From Bacillus albus (GTDB lineage: Bacteria > Bacillota > Bacilli > Bacillales > Bacillaceae_G), in the NCBI RefSeq assembly GCF_001884185.1, contig NZ_MAOE01000054.1, forward strand, positions 1 through 64,000: a stretch of DNA of 64,000 nucleotides, given 5' to 3'. This document shows, one piece after another, positions 10,718-22,941 of the stretch; the stretch's first letter is position 1; every line of letters begins with the position of its first letter. A model generated the notes under the pieces. It was not told where the DNA came from. It did no database searches and saw nothing but the letters and a program-made list of their open reading frames with translations. The translations under genes and the position numbers were made by a program.

Positions 10718-12253
10718 ATGAAAAAGCGTGCATTAGTAAGTGTTTCAGATAAAACAGGAGTAGTAGAATTTGTTAAAGGTTTACTAGAACAAGGAATCGA
10801 AGTTATATCAACAGGTGGTACGAAAAAATTACTAGAAGAAAACGGCTTACAAGTAATCGGTATTTCTGAAGTAACTGGGTTCCCGGAAATTATGGATGGC
10901 CGTGTGAAAACATTACATCCAAATATTCATGGTGGTCTATTAGCAGTTCGCGATAATGAAACGCATGTAGCGCAAATGAATGAGTTAGGTATAGAGCCGA
11001 TTGATTTTGTTGTTGTTAACTTATACCCATTCAAAGAAACAATCGCTAAGCCTGATGTAACATTTGCTGATGCAATTGAAAATATTGATATCGGTGGCCC
11101 AACAATGATTCGCTCTGCTGCGAAAAATCATAAATTTGTATCGGTAATTGTAGATCCAGTAGATTATGATGTTGTATTAGCAGAACTGAAAGAAAACGGT
11201 GAAGTAAAAGAAGAAACGAAACGTAAATTAGCAGCGAAAGTATTCCGTCATACAGCGGCATATGATGCGTTAATCTCTAACTACTTAACAGAGCAAATGG
11301 GTGAAGAAAGCCCAGAAACATTAACAGTGACATTTGAGAAAAAACAAGATTTACGCTATGGAGAAAATCCACATCAAAAAGCAACATTCTATAAAGCACC
11401 ATTTGCTGTAACTTCTTCTGTTGCGTACGCAGAACAAATACACGGTAAAGAATTATCTTATAACAATATTAACGATGCAGATGCAGCGCTTAGTATCGTG
11501 AAAGAATTTACAGAGCCAGCAGTAGTAGCAGTAAAACATATGAATCCATGTGGTGTTGGAGTAGGAACTGATATTCATGAGGCATACACACGTGCTTATG
11601 AAGCTGATCCAGTATCAATCTTTGGAGGTATTATCGCAGCGAATCGCGAAATTGACAAAGCAACAGCTGAAAAGTTACACGAAATTTTCTTAGAAATTAT
11701 TATTGCACCTTCTTTCTCAAAAGAAGCTTTAGAAGTGTTGCAAAGTAAGAAAAACTTACGCTTACTAACTGTAAATATTGAAAAAGCGACAAGTGCAAGT
11801 AAAAAACTAACTTCTGTACAAGGCGGTCTTCTTGTTCAAGAGGAAGATACGTTATCATTAGATGAAAGTACAATTTCAATTCCAACGAAACGTGAACCGT
11901 CAGAGCAAGAGTGGAAAGATTTAAAACTAGCTTGGAAAGTTGTAAAACATGTGAAATCAAACGCAATTGTTTTAGCGAATGATAACATGACAGTTGGTGT
12001 AGGGGCAGGGCAGATGAACCGTGTAGGTTCTGCAAAAATTGCTATCACACAAGCTGGCGAAAAAGCACAAGGTAGCGCACTTGCATCAGATGCTTTCTTC
12101 CCAATGCCAGATACAGTAGAAGAAGCAGCAAAAGCAGGAATTACAGCAATCATTCAACCAGGCGGATCAATCCGTGATGAAGATTCTATTAAAGTAGCGG
12201 ATAAGTATGGGATTGCTATGGTGTTCACTGGCGTACGTCATTTCAAACATTAA
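10718..12253 (+). CDS. purH: Bifunctional AICAR formyltransferase / IMP cyclohydrolase
   Basis: The 511-residue protein performs the last two steps to IMP. The N-terminal MGS-like cyclohydrolase domain spans about 1-145 ([15 protein letters not shown]). The AICAR transformylase domain follows, with the KHMNPCG motif near 267-273. RBS GGGGTGAAGG precedes ATG 10718. After this gene the operon is interrupted by a repeat element before purD. Confidence 0.97.
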   Translation: MKKRALVSVSDKTGVVEFVKGLLEQGIEVISTGGTKKLLEENGLQVIGISEVTGFPEIMDGRVKTLHPNIHGGLLAVRDNETHVAQMNELGIEPIDFVVVNLYPFKETIAKPDVTFADAIENIDIGGPTMIRSAAKNHKFVSVIVDPVDYDVVLAELKENGEVKEETKRKLAAKVFRHTAAYDALISNYLTEQMGEESPETLTVTFEKKQDLRYGENPHQKATFYKAPFAVTSSVAYAEQIHGKELSYNNINDADAALSIVKEFTEPAVVAVKHMNPCGVGVGTDIHEAYTRAYEADPVSIFGGIIAANREIDKATAEKLHEIFLEIIIAPSFSKEALEVLQSKKNLRLLTVNIEKATSASKKLTSVQGGLLVQEEDTLSLDESTISIPTKREPSEQEWKDLKLAWKVVKHVKSNAIVLANDNMTVGVGAGQMNRVGSAKIAITQAGEKAQGSALASDAFFPMPDTVEEAAKAGITAIIQPGGSIRDEDSIKVADKYGIAMVFTGVRHFKH

Positions 12254-12255
12254 TA

Positions 12256-12402
12256 GAGGATGTTTAAAAAGTCCGGTCAAGATAACAGTCGCATGTCGTC
12301 GTTGCATTGCCAGTGCGGTACTCATGTAGGAAAACTACATTCCGTGTCCTCCTGTCAAATGCGCCTCGACCTGCTCGGTTCTCTTGATCCTCCTTTTTAA
12401 AC
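12256..12402. repeat. Repeat element in the purH-purD gap (bcr/MITE-like)
   Basis: Perfect 10-bp terminal inverted repeats GTTTAAAAAG (12262-12271) and CTTTTTAAAC (12393-12402) bracket about 120 bp. Inside is a second pair, GGTCAAGA (12275-12282) and TCTTGATC (12382-12389). An internal hairpin ATGTAG-GAAAA-CTACAT sits at 12324-12340. The inside is clearly more GC-rich than the surrounding intergenic DNA, and no ORF is credible. It resembles the short dispersed bcr-type repeats known in the B. cereus group; the family assignment is from memory and unverified. Confidence 0.6.
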
Positions 12403-12420
12403 TTTTATTTATATGAAACC

Positions 12421-12445
12421 AAACTAGAAGCATAGCTTCTAGTTT
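12421..12445 (+). other. Hairpin upstream of purD
   Basis: Perfect 11-bp inverted repeat AAACTAGAAGC / GCTTCTAGTTT with a 3-nt loop. The tail is GTACTTATTTAA, too poor in T for a strong terminator. It lies 30 bp before the purD start. Confidence 0.7.
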
Positions 12446-12471
12446 GTACTTATTTAAGTATCGGGGGATGA

Positions 12472-13746
<1,275 letters not shown>

Positions 13747-13752
13747 TATGTA

Positions 13753-13784
13753 AAAATCCCGCTGATTTCTCAGCGGGATTTTTT
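13753..13784. terminator. Bidirectional terminator, pur operon / RHH gene
   Basis: AAAATCCCGCTGA pairs with TCAGCGGGATTTT and is followed by Ts on the plus strand and by a T-rich tract on the minus strand. It ends the pur operon and also lies just past the stop of the convergent small gene at 13783. Confidence 0.93.
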
Positions 13785-13947
13785 ATGCATCTTTATCTTT
13801 TTTCAATTTTCCTTTTTGCTTTGCCATTTCTCGAAGCAAATATTCGATGTGTGCATTGACGCTACGAAACTCATCATTCGCCCATTTTTCGATGACTGCG
13901 TGTAATTCAGGATCAATACGTAATGGAAAGCTTTTCTTTTTAGCCAT
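13783..13947 (-). CDS. Small ribbon-helix-helix (Arc-like) protein
   Basis: The 54-residue protein begins MAKKKSFPLRIDPELHAVIE. A short basic beta-strand (KSFPLRI) is followed by two helices, the layout of Arc/MetJ-type DNA-binding proteins. The lysine-rich tail (KGKLKKDKD) is extra. AAAGGTTG upstream is the ribosome site. It starts 16 nt after the SPFH gene stop, so the two form an operon. The DNA-binding role is inferred from the fold pattern; no partner toxin is visible. It may autoregulate through the palindrome at 14822-14851. Confidence 0.8.
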   Translation of the reverse strand: MAKKKSFPLRIDPELHAVIEKWANDEFRSVNAHIEYLLREMAKQKGKLKKDKDA

Positions 13948-13963
13948 AATGATTTACAACCTT

Positions 13964-14809
13964 TTAGTATAGGCTTCCTGTATTAATAACTGGTTGTGCA
14001 CCTTTATCTGAAACGATGGCAACTAATAAGTTATTTACCATATTTGCTTTACGCTCGTCATCGAGTTCCAGTACGCCTTCTTCATCTAACATATGGATTG
14101 AATCTTTTGCCATCTTCACAGCACCTTCAACAATCTCTTTTCTAGCAGCCAATACTGCTTTTGCTTGTTGACGTTGTAGCATTGCATGGGCAATTTCTGT
14201 TGCGTAAGCTAAATGTGTTAAACGAGTTTCTAATACTTCTACGCCAGCGATTTCAAGGCGTGCTTCTAACTCACGCTTTAATTCTTCAGATACTTCTTCA
14301 GTATTTCCACGCAATGTAACGCTGGTTTCATCTTGGAAATTGTCATAAGGATACTTCGTTGCAACGTGGCGGATTGCCGTTTCACTTTGAATTTCTACAA
14401 ATCGATCATAATGTTCAACGCCGAACATTGCTTTTGCAGAATCAACAACTTTATAGACGATAACAGCTGCAATTTCAATTGGATTTCCGTCAACATCATT
14501 TACTTTTAATTTCTTACTATTAAAGTTTTCAACACGTAACGATACAGTTTGACGGAATGCGAACGGAATCGTTAAAAATAAACCGTTTTGACGAATTGTT
14601 CCTAAATAATTACCGAAAAACGTAATGACTTTTGCTTGGTTTGGTTGAACAATACCAATACCTGTAGCAAGAACTGCAGCTAAAATAATAGTTAATGCTG
14701 CTCCTATGAAAATTTCTTGTACGAGGAAAAATACACCGATAGCGGCTAAAATTAAAATCCCGATAATACCGAGAAAACCATTTACATAAAATACTTGTTT
14801 TTCTTTCAT
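13964..14809 (-). CDS. SPFH/band-7 family membrane protein
   Basis: The 281-residue protein has N-terminal hydrophobic segments (about 10-50) followed by an SPFH domain that starts at QPNQAKVITFFGNYLGTI. The helical C-terminal part is alanine- and glutamate-rich (LQRQQAKAVLAARKEIVEGAV), as in stomatins and prohibitins that oligomerise on membranes. AGGAGG ribosome site at 14816-14822. It is the first gene of an operon with the RHH protein. Family is clear; cellular role is not. Confidence 0.88.
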   Translation of the reverse strand: MKEKQVFYVNGFLGIIGILILAAIGVFFLVQEIFIGAALTIILAAVLATGIGIVQPNQAKVITFFGNYLGTIRQNGLFLTIPFAFRQTVSLRVENFNSKKLKVNDVDGNPIEIAAVIVYKVVDSAKAMFGVEHYDRFVEIQSETAIRHVATKYPYDNFQDETSVTLRGNTEEVSEELKRELEARLEIAGVEVLETRLTHLAYATEIAHAMLQRQQAKAVLAARKEIVEGAVKMAKDSIHMLDEEGVLELDDERKANMVNNLLVAIVSDKGAQPVINTGSLY

Positions 14810-14821
14810 ATGATCGCCTCC

Positions 14822-14851
14822 TGATATAAAAATGATATCACTTTTATATCA
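14822..14851 (-). promoter_or_regulatory. 30-bp palindromic operator candidate at the SPFH promoter
   Basis: TGATATAAAA and TTTTATATCA arms flank a central ATGATATCAC (itself an 8-bp palindrome TGATATCA), giving 30 bp with a single mismatched pair. It touches the Shine-Dalgarno and overlaps a plausible -10, with TTGCTT about 17 bp upstream as -35 (14857-14862). This is the geometry of a repressor site. Confidence 0.65.
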
Positions 14852-14944
14852 TTTCAAGCAAGGGGTTTGCACCTAATTTTCTGAATTTTATTGATTAGGT
14901 ATATTTTAAGGTTCAAAATAAGAATGTACGTTCTGTTTTGTGGT

Positions 14945-14985
14945 AAAATAAAGAAGACTTAACCGCCCACTGCAGCAGCTAAGTC
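14945..14985 (-). terminator. Probable terminator of the DUF2892 gene
   Basis: On the minus strand GACTTA pairs with TAAGTC around an interrupted GC-rich core, followed by TTCTTTATTTT. The stem is imperfect. Confidence 0.5.
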
Positions 14986-15018
14986 CCTTTGAGAGCATCT
15001 TGCATCGTGACAAATGAT

Positions 15019-15396
15019 TCAAAGCGGTTTTGCCAGGATTATATCTTCAATCGCTGACTCAATCTCTTTGTCAGAAGCGTCATAACTTCCATTTGACCGT
15101 GGTTTGTCATAATTGGAAGTTTGGTTCACTTCTTCTTTAGTATGTCTCTTTTCAGCAAAATTCATGCTAGGCATTTTAAATGCCCCCATATTCATGTATT
15201 TTCCGAATTTCCACATTTCAACAATAGGGCAGAAACGAACAATTCCCTCTGCAATTTTCATTGCACCAATCCATAGCAAGACGTTAGACCAAGTGCACCA
15301 CGGCTTGCGTACAAGTTTAGCGCTACTACAGCCGAAGAGGACAAGTCCGAGTGTGATTCGAATTAGTGCATTTATTGTACCGATGTTTTGCTTCAT
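15019..15396 (-). CDS. DUF2892 (YgaP-like) small membrane protein
   Basis: The 125-residue protein begins MKQNIGTINALIRITLG, the signature opening of the DUF2892/YgaP transmembrane family, with two hydrophobic helices (about 8-25 and 36-55). A hydrophilic tail follows, with several charged stretches not typical of the short family members. ATG 15396 is chosen because AAAGGAGTG lies 9 nt upstream; reading further upstream would add a non-homologous extension. Function unknown; relatives are often fused to rhodanese domains. Confidence 0.8.
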   Translation of the reverse strand: MKQNIGTINALIRITLGLVLFGCSSAKLVRKPWCTWSNVLLWIGAMKIAEGIVRFCPIVEMWKFGKYMNMGAFKMPSMNFAEKRHTKEEVNQTSNYDKPRSNGSYDASDKEIESAIEDIILAKPL

Positions 15397-15539
15397 TAGA
15401 AAAACACTCCTTTTTATGAAAGTTGAAATAGATAATACTATTTCTCTTATTAGTATCCCGTGTGATTTTTGGGATATGTAATCCAACATTTGACGTTGAA
15501 AAAGATGTTGGAATGTGCGTGTGTGCAAGTAGCTTTTTT

Positions 15540-15548
15540 TGTTATAAT
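15540..15548 (+). promoter_or_regulatory. Extended -10 promoter for pcrB-pcrA-ligA-camS
   Basis: TGTTATAAT is a perfect extended -10 (TG-n-TATAAT); no good -35 is visible. It predicts a leader of about 180 nt before pcrB. The leader (15549-15734) has no ORF but contains an imperfect direct repeat, 15567-15596 versus 15611-15640. Confidence 0.6.
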
Positions 15549-15734
15549 GAAAGAATGCATAAAAGGAAGTTCAAAATTAAATCCTCTCGTTTGAAAAAAT
15601 GTGGAAGAGGTAATTCCAAACTTAATTCTCCGTTTTAAACAAATATTTAAGATGAAGTTAAAAAAATCCTAATGAAAATAAACTGTTACTTTGAACAGAA
15701 ATATACATAAATAGAGAAAAGAAAGGGTGTTTTC

Positions 15735-16424
15735 ATGTACGATATTTCCGGGTGGAAACATGTATTTAAGCTTGATCCAAATAAGGAGTTAAGTGATGAA
15801 CATTTAGAAATGATTTGTGAGTCTGGAACAGATGCTGTTATTGTAGGCGGAAGTGATGGAGTAACAATTGATAATGTACTACACATGCTAGTTAGCATTC
15901 GTAGATATGCAGTTCCTTGTGTGTTAGAGGTTTCTGATGTAGAAGCAATTACACCAGGATTTGATTTTTATTATATCCCAAGCGTTTTAAATAGCCGAAA
16001 AGTAGAATGGGTAACAGGCGTTCATTATGAGGCTTTGAAAGAATTTGGGGATATTATGGATTGGGACGAAATTTTCATGGAAGGGTATTGTGTTTTAAAT
16101 CCTGAAGCGAAAGTAGCCCAGCTTACAGATGCGAAATGTGATGTAACAGAAGATGATGTGATTGCATACGCGCGTTTAGCAGACAAGCTATTACGTTTAC
16201 CGATATTTTATTTAGAATATAGCGGTACGTATGGAGACGTTGAACTTGTTAAAAATGTGAAAGCAGAATTGAAACAAGCGAAGTTGTATTACGGTGGCGG
16301 TATTTCTAATGCTGAACAAGCGAAGGAAATGGCGCAGTACGCTGATACGGTAGTTGTTGGAAATATTATTTATGATGATATAAAAGCAGCGTTAAAAACG
16401 GTTAAAGCAGTAAAAGGAGAGTAG
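15735..16424 (+). CDS. pcrB: Heptaprenylglyceryl phosphate synthase
   Basis: This 229-residue TIM-barrel prenyltransferase (PcrB/GGGP synthase family) attaches a C35 prenyl chain to sn-glycerol-1-phosphate in Bacillales. [14 protein letters not shown] is near 30-43, and a phosphate-binding YYGGGISN segment plus ADTVVVGN lie near the C terminus. AAAGGG precedes ATG 15735. It is followed after 12 nt by pcrA, as in other Bacillus. Confidence 0.93.
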   Translation: MYDISGWKHVFKLDPNKELSDEHLEMICESGTDAVIVGGSDGVTIDNVLHMLVSIRRYAVPCVLEVSDVEAITPGFDFYYIPSVLNSRKVEWVTGVHYEALKEFGDIMDWDEIFMEGYCVLNPEAKVAQLTDAKCDVTEDDVIAYARLADKLLRLPIFYLEYSGTYGDVELVKNVKAELKQAKLYYGGGISNAEQAKEMAQYADTVVVGNIIYDDIKAALKTVKAVKGE

Positions 16425-16436
16425 GTGCAGGCGTAT

Positions 16437-18686
16437 ATGAGTACGACAGATAAGTTATTAAATGGTTTAAATCCGCAGCAACAAAAAGCAGTACAAACAA
16501 CGAACGGACCACTTCTATTAATGGCAGGCGCAGGTAGTGGTAAAACACGTGTGTTAACACATCGTATTGCGTATTTACTTGGTGAAAAAGGTATAGCGCC
16601 GTGGAATGTACTAGCTATTACCTTCACAAATAAAGCCGCTCGTGAAATGCGCGAGCGTATTGATACACTTGTCGGACCAGAAGCAGAAGATATTTGGATT
16701 TCTACGTTTCACTCTATGTGTGTACGTATTTTACGACGTGATATCGATCGTATTGGTATTAATCGTAACTTTACAATTTTAGATTCAGGCGATCAGTTAA
16801 CTGTAGTCAAAAAAATTATGAAAGAGCGCAATATTGATCCGAAGAAATTTGAACCACGCTCTATTTTAGCGGGTATTAGTAATGCGAAAAATGAATTGTT
16901 ATCTGCAGATAAATACGCAAAAAAAATTACAATCGCTGATCCATATGAAAAATTAACGAGCGATGTATATACAGAATATCAAAAACGTCTTCTGAAAAAT
17001 AACTCATTAGACTTTGATGATTTAATTATGACAACGATTCAGTTATTTGAACGTGTTCCAGAAGTACTAGAGTTTTATCAACGTAAGTTCCAATATATTC
17101 ACGTGGATGAGTATCAAGATACGAACAAAGCGCAGTACCTTCTTGTTAAACATTTAGCTGCACGCTTTAAAAATTTATGCGTTGTAGGTGACTCTGATCA
17201 GTCTATTTATCGCTGGCGCGGTGCTGACATTTCTAACATTTTGTCATTCGAAAAAGACTATGAGAATGCGCAAGTTATTTTGTTAGAACAAAATTATCGT
17301 TCGTCACAAAACATTTTAAATGCAGCGAATGCTGTTATTGAAAAAAATACGAATCGTAAACCGAAGAAGTTATGGACAGATAATGAAGTTGGAAGCAAAA
17401 TCTCATACTACCGTGCTGCAACGGAAAAAGACGAAGCGTACTTTGTTGCGAAAAAAATTCGTGATGATATTCAAATGGGAAAACGAAAATATACTGATTT
17501 TGCCGTGTTATATCGTACGAATGCGCAGTCTCGTATGGTCGAGGAGATTTTCCTGAAATCTAATATTCCTTACAAAATTGTCGGCGGTACGAAGTTCTAT
17601 GATCGTAAAGAGATTAAAGACATTTTGGCGTATTTACGTTTAATTGGAAATCCAGATGATGAGATTAGTTTCGCACGTATTATAAATGTGCCAAAGCGCG
17701 GAATTGGTGCGACTTCTATCGATAAAATTATTAATTACGGTGTGCAAAATGGAATTTCATTAACGGCTGTATTCGATGAGATTGAGCATGTTGGAGTAAG
17801 TGCAAAGGTTACAAAGGCAGTGAAAGAATTCGCAGGTTTATTACACAACTGGGTAAATATGCAAGAGTATTTATCTGTTACAGAATTGGTAGAAGAAGTT
17901 ATTGAAAAAACAGGCTATCGCGATATGTTGAAAAACGAGCGTACGTTAGAAGCGGAAGGCCGTCTAGAGAACTTAGATGAGTTTTTATCTGTTACGCAAA
18001 CATTTGAATCTCAAAGCGAAGATAAGAGCCTTGTTGCATTCTTAACAGACTTAGCACTTGTTGCTGATATTGATCGTGTAGATGAAGATCCAACTGCTGG
18101 TGAGGAAGTTATTTTAATGACGATGCACTCAGCGAAAGGATTAGAATTCCCAGTTGTCTTTATTGTCGGTTTAGAGGAAGGAATATTCCCACATACTCGC
18201 TCTCTAATGGAAGAAGATGAAATGCAAGAAGAGCGCCGTCTTGCTTATGTAGGTATTACTCGTGCAGAAGAAGAGCTATATTTATCCAATGCACAAATGC
18301 GTACTTTATTTGGTAGAACAAGTATGAACGCCGCATCTCGATTTATTACAGAAATCCCAGCAGAACTAGTGGAATCATTAAATGAAACAGCACCAAAGCG
18401 TGAAACTTCGTTTGGTGCAAAAGGAAGAACGGCTAGTAGCAGTAAAACGACAGTCACAACTACAACACGCTCTCGTTCAGCTTTCGCGCGTCCTGCAGCT
18501 AAGACGACAGGCGGCGAACAAATCGGCTGGGCAGTAGGCGATAAAGCTTCCCACCAAAAATGGGGAGTTGGTACAGTTGTAAGTGTAAAAGGTGAAGGTG
18601 ATGCAAAAGAATTAGATATTGCGTTCCCAAGCCCAATTGGTGTTAAACGTTTGTTAGCAAAATTTGCACCTGTGACGAAACAATAG
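16437..18686 (+). CDS. pcrA: ATP-dependent DNA helicase PcrA
   Basis: This is an essential SF1A 3'-5' helicase of the UvrD/Rep type, acting in nucleotide excision repair and rolling-circle replication. Walker A AGAGSGKT is at 30-37, motif II DEYQDTN near 222-228, and [13 protein letters not shown] follows. The C-terminal Ser/Thr/Lys-rich linker and terminal Tudor-like segment (about 695-749) are typical. ATG 16437 gives 749 residues and follows GTAGGTG; a GTG at 16425 directly after the pcrB stop is the alternative (753). Confidence 0.96.
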   Translation: MSTTDKLLNGLNPQQQKAVQTTNGPLLLMAGAGSGKTRVLTHRIAYLLGEKGIAPWNVLAITFTNKAAREMRERIDTLVGPEAEDIWISTFHSMCVRILRRDIDRIGINRNFTILDSGDQLTVVKKIMKERNIDPKKFEPRSILAGISNAKNELLSADKYAKKITIADPYEKLTSDVYTEYQKRLLKNNSLDFDDLIMTTIQLFERVPEVLEFYQRKFQYIHVDEYQDTNKAQYLLVKHLAARFKNLCVVGDSDQSIYRWRGADISNILSFEKDYENAQVILLEQNYRSSQNILNAANAVIEKNTNRKPKKLWTDNEVGSKISYYRAATEKDEAYFVAKKIRDDIQMGKRKYTDFAVLYRTNAQSRMVEEIFLKSNIPYKIVGGTKFYDRKEIKDILAYLRLIGNPDDEISFARIINVPKRGIGATSIDKIINYGVQNGISLTAVFDEIEHVGVSAKVTKAVKEFAGLLHNWVNMQEYLSVTELVEEVIEKTGYRDMLKNERTLEAEGRLENLDEFLSVTQTFESQSEDKSLVAFLTDLALVADIDRVDEDPTAGEEVILMTMHSAKGLEFPVVFIVGLEEGIFPHTRSLMEEDEMQEERRLAYVGITRAEEELYLSNAQMRTLFGRTSMNAASRFITEIPAELVESLNETAPKRETSFGAKGRTASSSKTTVTTTTRSRSAFARPAAKTTGGEQIGWAVGDKASHQKWGVGTVVSVKGEGDAKELDIAFPSPIGVKRLLAKFAPVTKQ

Positions 18687-20711
<2,025 letters not shown>

Positions 20712-20727
20712 GAGGTGCAAACTTACC

Positions 20728-21921
20728 ATGAAAAAAATAGCATTAGCGGTATTAAGCCTTGGTCTACTTGTAAGTGGGTGTAGTGCAGGTGCCGACAAAG
20801 ATGAAAAAGTGGCTGAGAAATCGGGGAAAGCAAAAGAACAATCAGTTGTTCCAAAATACGCTATGTCGGATGAATATTATAAGACGACAATTCCATTTGA
20901 TGGTGGAAAGGCACGTGGTTTAGTCGTGCAAGGAGTAAATAATCGTCTTGATATAGATGAATTTGAAACAGGATTAATGCGTATTGCGAAGGAATCTTTT
21001 AGTACGAAAGATCATTTCTTTAAAGGTGGAAGTACTCTAGATACTCAAAATGTGCAGATGCTTGTTAAAAGAAAGCGTACAGATGCTGAGCAAAAGGAAC
21101 TAGAGGACAAATTAAAAAAAGATGCCGTTAAATTCCCAAACATTGGGTTAAACCCAGCGTTAGGTGGAGGATCTGAATCATTAGAGGCAAAAAATAAAAA
21201 AAATCCAATATATATTTCCAATATTTTAGAGCATGATTATTATGTGAAAAAAGGCGAAACAGATGAACTCCAAGGCATTGTAGTTGGTTTAGCAATGAAT
21301 TCGGTTCATTATTACGAGGAAGAGCATGGTTATCCGCGTGAGGCTAAAATTGAGCAAGAAAAAATGTTAGCTGAAGGGAAAAAAATGGCGCAAGAAGTCT
21401 TGAAATTTATGCATCAAAAAGATCCTACAACAAAAAACCTTCCGATAACATTTGCAATTTATCGTCAGGCTCCAAAGGCTTCACTCGTGCCAGGTAACTT
21501 TGTTTCTTATGCGAATGTTGAAAAAGGTAGTGAAACGGTTGAAGATTGGAAACAAATTAATGAGAAATATTATTTATTCCCATCTGAACAAGCGAAAACA
21601 GATAATAAACGTGAAGATTTGGCGAGAGTATCAAACTTTAAAGCAAAACTAAGCGATTATTTCCAAGGCGACTATACAGCTGTTATCGGTACTGGTATGT
21701 ATAGAGACGATGAATTAAGGGAAGTAAAGCTTGATATTCCTGTCCAGTTTAATGGGAAAGCAGAAATAATTGGTTTTACACAATATGTAGCCGGACTTGT
21801 TATGGAATACTTCCCGAATTATATGAAAGTACAAGTAACGATTAAATCTGTAGAACGTCCAGAAGCGATTATTATACGTGAAGCGAAGCAAGATGAACCG
21901 TTTGTGAAAATTTTAGATTAA
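20728..21921 (+). CDS. camS: CamS family lipoprotein
   Basis: The 397-residue lipoprotein has a signal peptide and lipobox LVSGC, with the lipidated Cys18. It matches the CamS sex-pheromone precursor family that sits after ligA in many Firmicutes; in enterococci the signal peptide yields a pheromone. The mature part is hydrophilic. RBS AGAGGTG. It is the last gene of the pcrB operon, ended by a strong terminator. Role in Bacillus is unknown. Confidence 0.88.
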   Translation: MKKIALAVLSLGLLVSGCSAGADKDEKVAEKSGKAKEQSVVPKYAMSDEYYKTTIPFDGGKARGLVVQGVNNRLDIDEFETGLMRIAKESFSTKDHFFKGGSTLDTQNVQMLVKRKRTDAEQKELEDKLKKDAVKFPNIGLNPALGGGSESLEAKNKKNPIYISNILEHDYYVKKGETDELQGIVVGLAMNSVHYYEEEHGYPREAKIEQEKMLAEGKKMAQEVLKFMHQKDPTTKNLPITFAIYRQAPKASLVPGNFVSYANVEKGSETVEDWKQINEKYYLFPSEQAKTDNKREDLARVSNFKAKLSDYFQGDYTAVIGTGMYRDDELREVKLDIPVQFNGKAEIIGFTQYVAGLVMEYFPNYMKVQVTIKSVERPEAIIIREAKQDEPFVKILD

Positions 21922-21929
21922 ATAGAAGG

Positions 21930-21957
21930 GCCGTTCCTTTGTGGAACGGCTTTTTTT
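21930..21957 (+). terminator. Terminator after camS
   Basis: GCCGTTCC / GGAACGGC stem with a 5-nt loop followed by T7. Confidence 0.93.
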
Positions 21958-21969
21958 CTTGGGGAATTT

Positions 21970-21977
21970 TGTTATAA
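21970..21977 (+). promoter_or_regulatory. Candidate promoter for the TauE/SafE permease
   Basis: TGTTATAAT-type extended -10 (TATAAT at 21972-21977) lies just after the camS terminator, with no clear -35. The start codon is 42 bp downstream. Confidence 0.5.
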
Positions 21978-22018
21978 TTTAAAATGTTATAAATAATGGG
22001 GGGTAAGGGGTAAAGCAC

Positions 22019-22789
22019 ATGGACGAATTAAGTTTTCAAGTCATTATTTTATTAATTGCATTCGGCTTTTTAGCAGCTTTTATTGATTCAGTTGTTGGCG
22101 GTGGAGGATTAATCTCGCTTCCGGCACTTATGTTTGTTGGTTTACCACCAGCTTCGGCAATTGCAACGAATAAATTAGCTGCAACGATGGGGACGTTTAC
22201 GAGTGCGATTTATTTCATTCGATCGGGGAAGGTCGATTTTAAAATTGTAGGAAAGTTAATCCCGTTAACTATTATAGGGGCCGTCGCAGGTGCTTTAGTA
22301 GTAAAGTTTATTCCGCCGGATATTTTACGGCCGTTAGTGCTTGTAATGTTGGTGTTTATTGCCATTTATATTATCGCGAAAAAGGATTGGGGAAGTGTAT
22401 CTACCTATAAGAAGATGACGAAAAGAAAAACATTAATATTTTTCTTCGTTATCTTAATGATAGGGTTTTACGATGGTTTTTTTGGCCCAGGGACAGGATC
22501 CTTTTTAATTTTTGCATTTTTATTAATTGGTTTGGATTTTATTCAAGCGGCAGCATCTGGAAAACTTTTGAACTTTGTTAGTAATATTGTATCTTTAATT
22601 ACTTTTTTATTTTTGGATGTAATTCATTTTGAATACGGTATTATTATGGGATTATCGATGATTTTGGGCGCTTATTTTGGATCGAAGTTTGCAGTTCAAA
22701 AAGGTGTTGGATATGTAAGGACTTTATTTTTATTAGTAACTATTTTATTAATCGGAAAAAACATTTTGGAATATACTCATATTTTGTAG
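22019..22789 (+). CDS. TauE/SafE (TSUP) family permease
   Basis: The 256-residue protein has about eight hydrophobic segments in two similar halves. Each half carries the family's glycine-rich motif: DSVVGGGGLISLPAL near 23-37 and DGFFGPGTGSF near 151-161. The family exports or imports sulfite, sulfonates or small organic anions; the substrate here cannot be told. It stands alone with its own promoter and terminator. RBS AAGGGG precedes ATG 22019. Confidence 0.88.
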   Translation: MDELSFQVIILLIAFGFLAAFIDSVVGGGGLISLPALMFVGLPPASAIATNKLAATMGTFTSAIYFIRSGKVDFKIVGKLIPLTIIGAVAGALVVKFIPPDILRPLVLVMLVFIAIYIIAKKDWGSVSTYKKMTKRKTLIFFFVILMIGFYDGFFGPGTGSFLIFAFLLIGLDFIQAAASGKLLNFVSNIVSLITFLFLDVIHFEYGIIMGLSMILGAYFGSKFAVQKGVGYVRTLFLLVTILLIGKNILEYTHIL

Positions 22790-22822
22790 AGTTATACGTT
22801 TGTATAACTCTAATTTTTTATT
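22789..22822 (+). terminator. Terminator after the TSUP permease
   Basis: GAGTTATAC / GTATAACTC stem with a 4-nt loop followed by TAATTTTTTATT. Confidence 0.85.
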
Positions 22823-22856
22823 ATATTTTAAAAATTAATTAATTTTTAAAATATAA
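22821..22856. repeat. 36-bp perfect AT-only palindrome
   Basis: Bases 22821-22856 equal their own reverse complement with no spacer and no mismatch, centred on AATTAATT. Every base is A or T. It lies 13 bp upstream of the rocA -35 element. It could be an operator, a cruciform-prone site or part of a terminator region. Confidence 0.85.
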
Positions 22857-22868
22857 GTCTAGGAATAT

Positions 22869-22897
22869 TTGAATAAATCTAAATTATCGTGTAGAAT
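22869..22897 (+). promoter_or_regulatory. SigA promoter of rocA
   Basis: TTGAAT (22869-22874), 17-bp spacer, TAGAAT (22892-22897). Confidence 0.7.
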
Positions 22898-22909
22898 AAT
22901 GTTGTAAAA

Positions 22910-22923
22910 TGTAAACGTTTTTC
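22910..22923 (+). promoter_or_regulatory. Candidate cre site in the rocA leader
   Basis: TGTAAACGTTTTTC fits the CcpA consensus TGWAARCGYTWNCW except at the 13th base. It lies just downstream of the predicted transcription start, the usual place for repression by CcpA. Confidence 0.55.
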
Positions 22924-22941
22924 TAAGGGGAGGCTAAAAGG

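Noticed and set aside
13783-14809. Toxin-antitoxin pair made of the RHH protein and its neighbour
   Set aside because: The partner is a 281-residue SPFH membrane protein, not a small toxin, and the order and spacing do not match known families.
15113-15481. 122-codon plus-strand frame opposite the DUF2892 gene
   Set aside because: It is the antisense shadow of a gene with a recognised family and good ribosome site.
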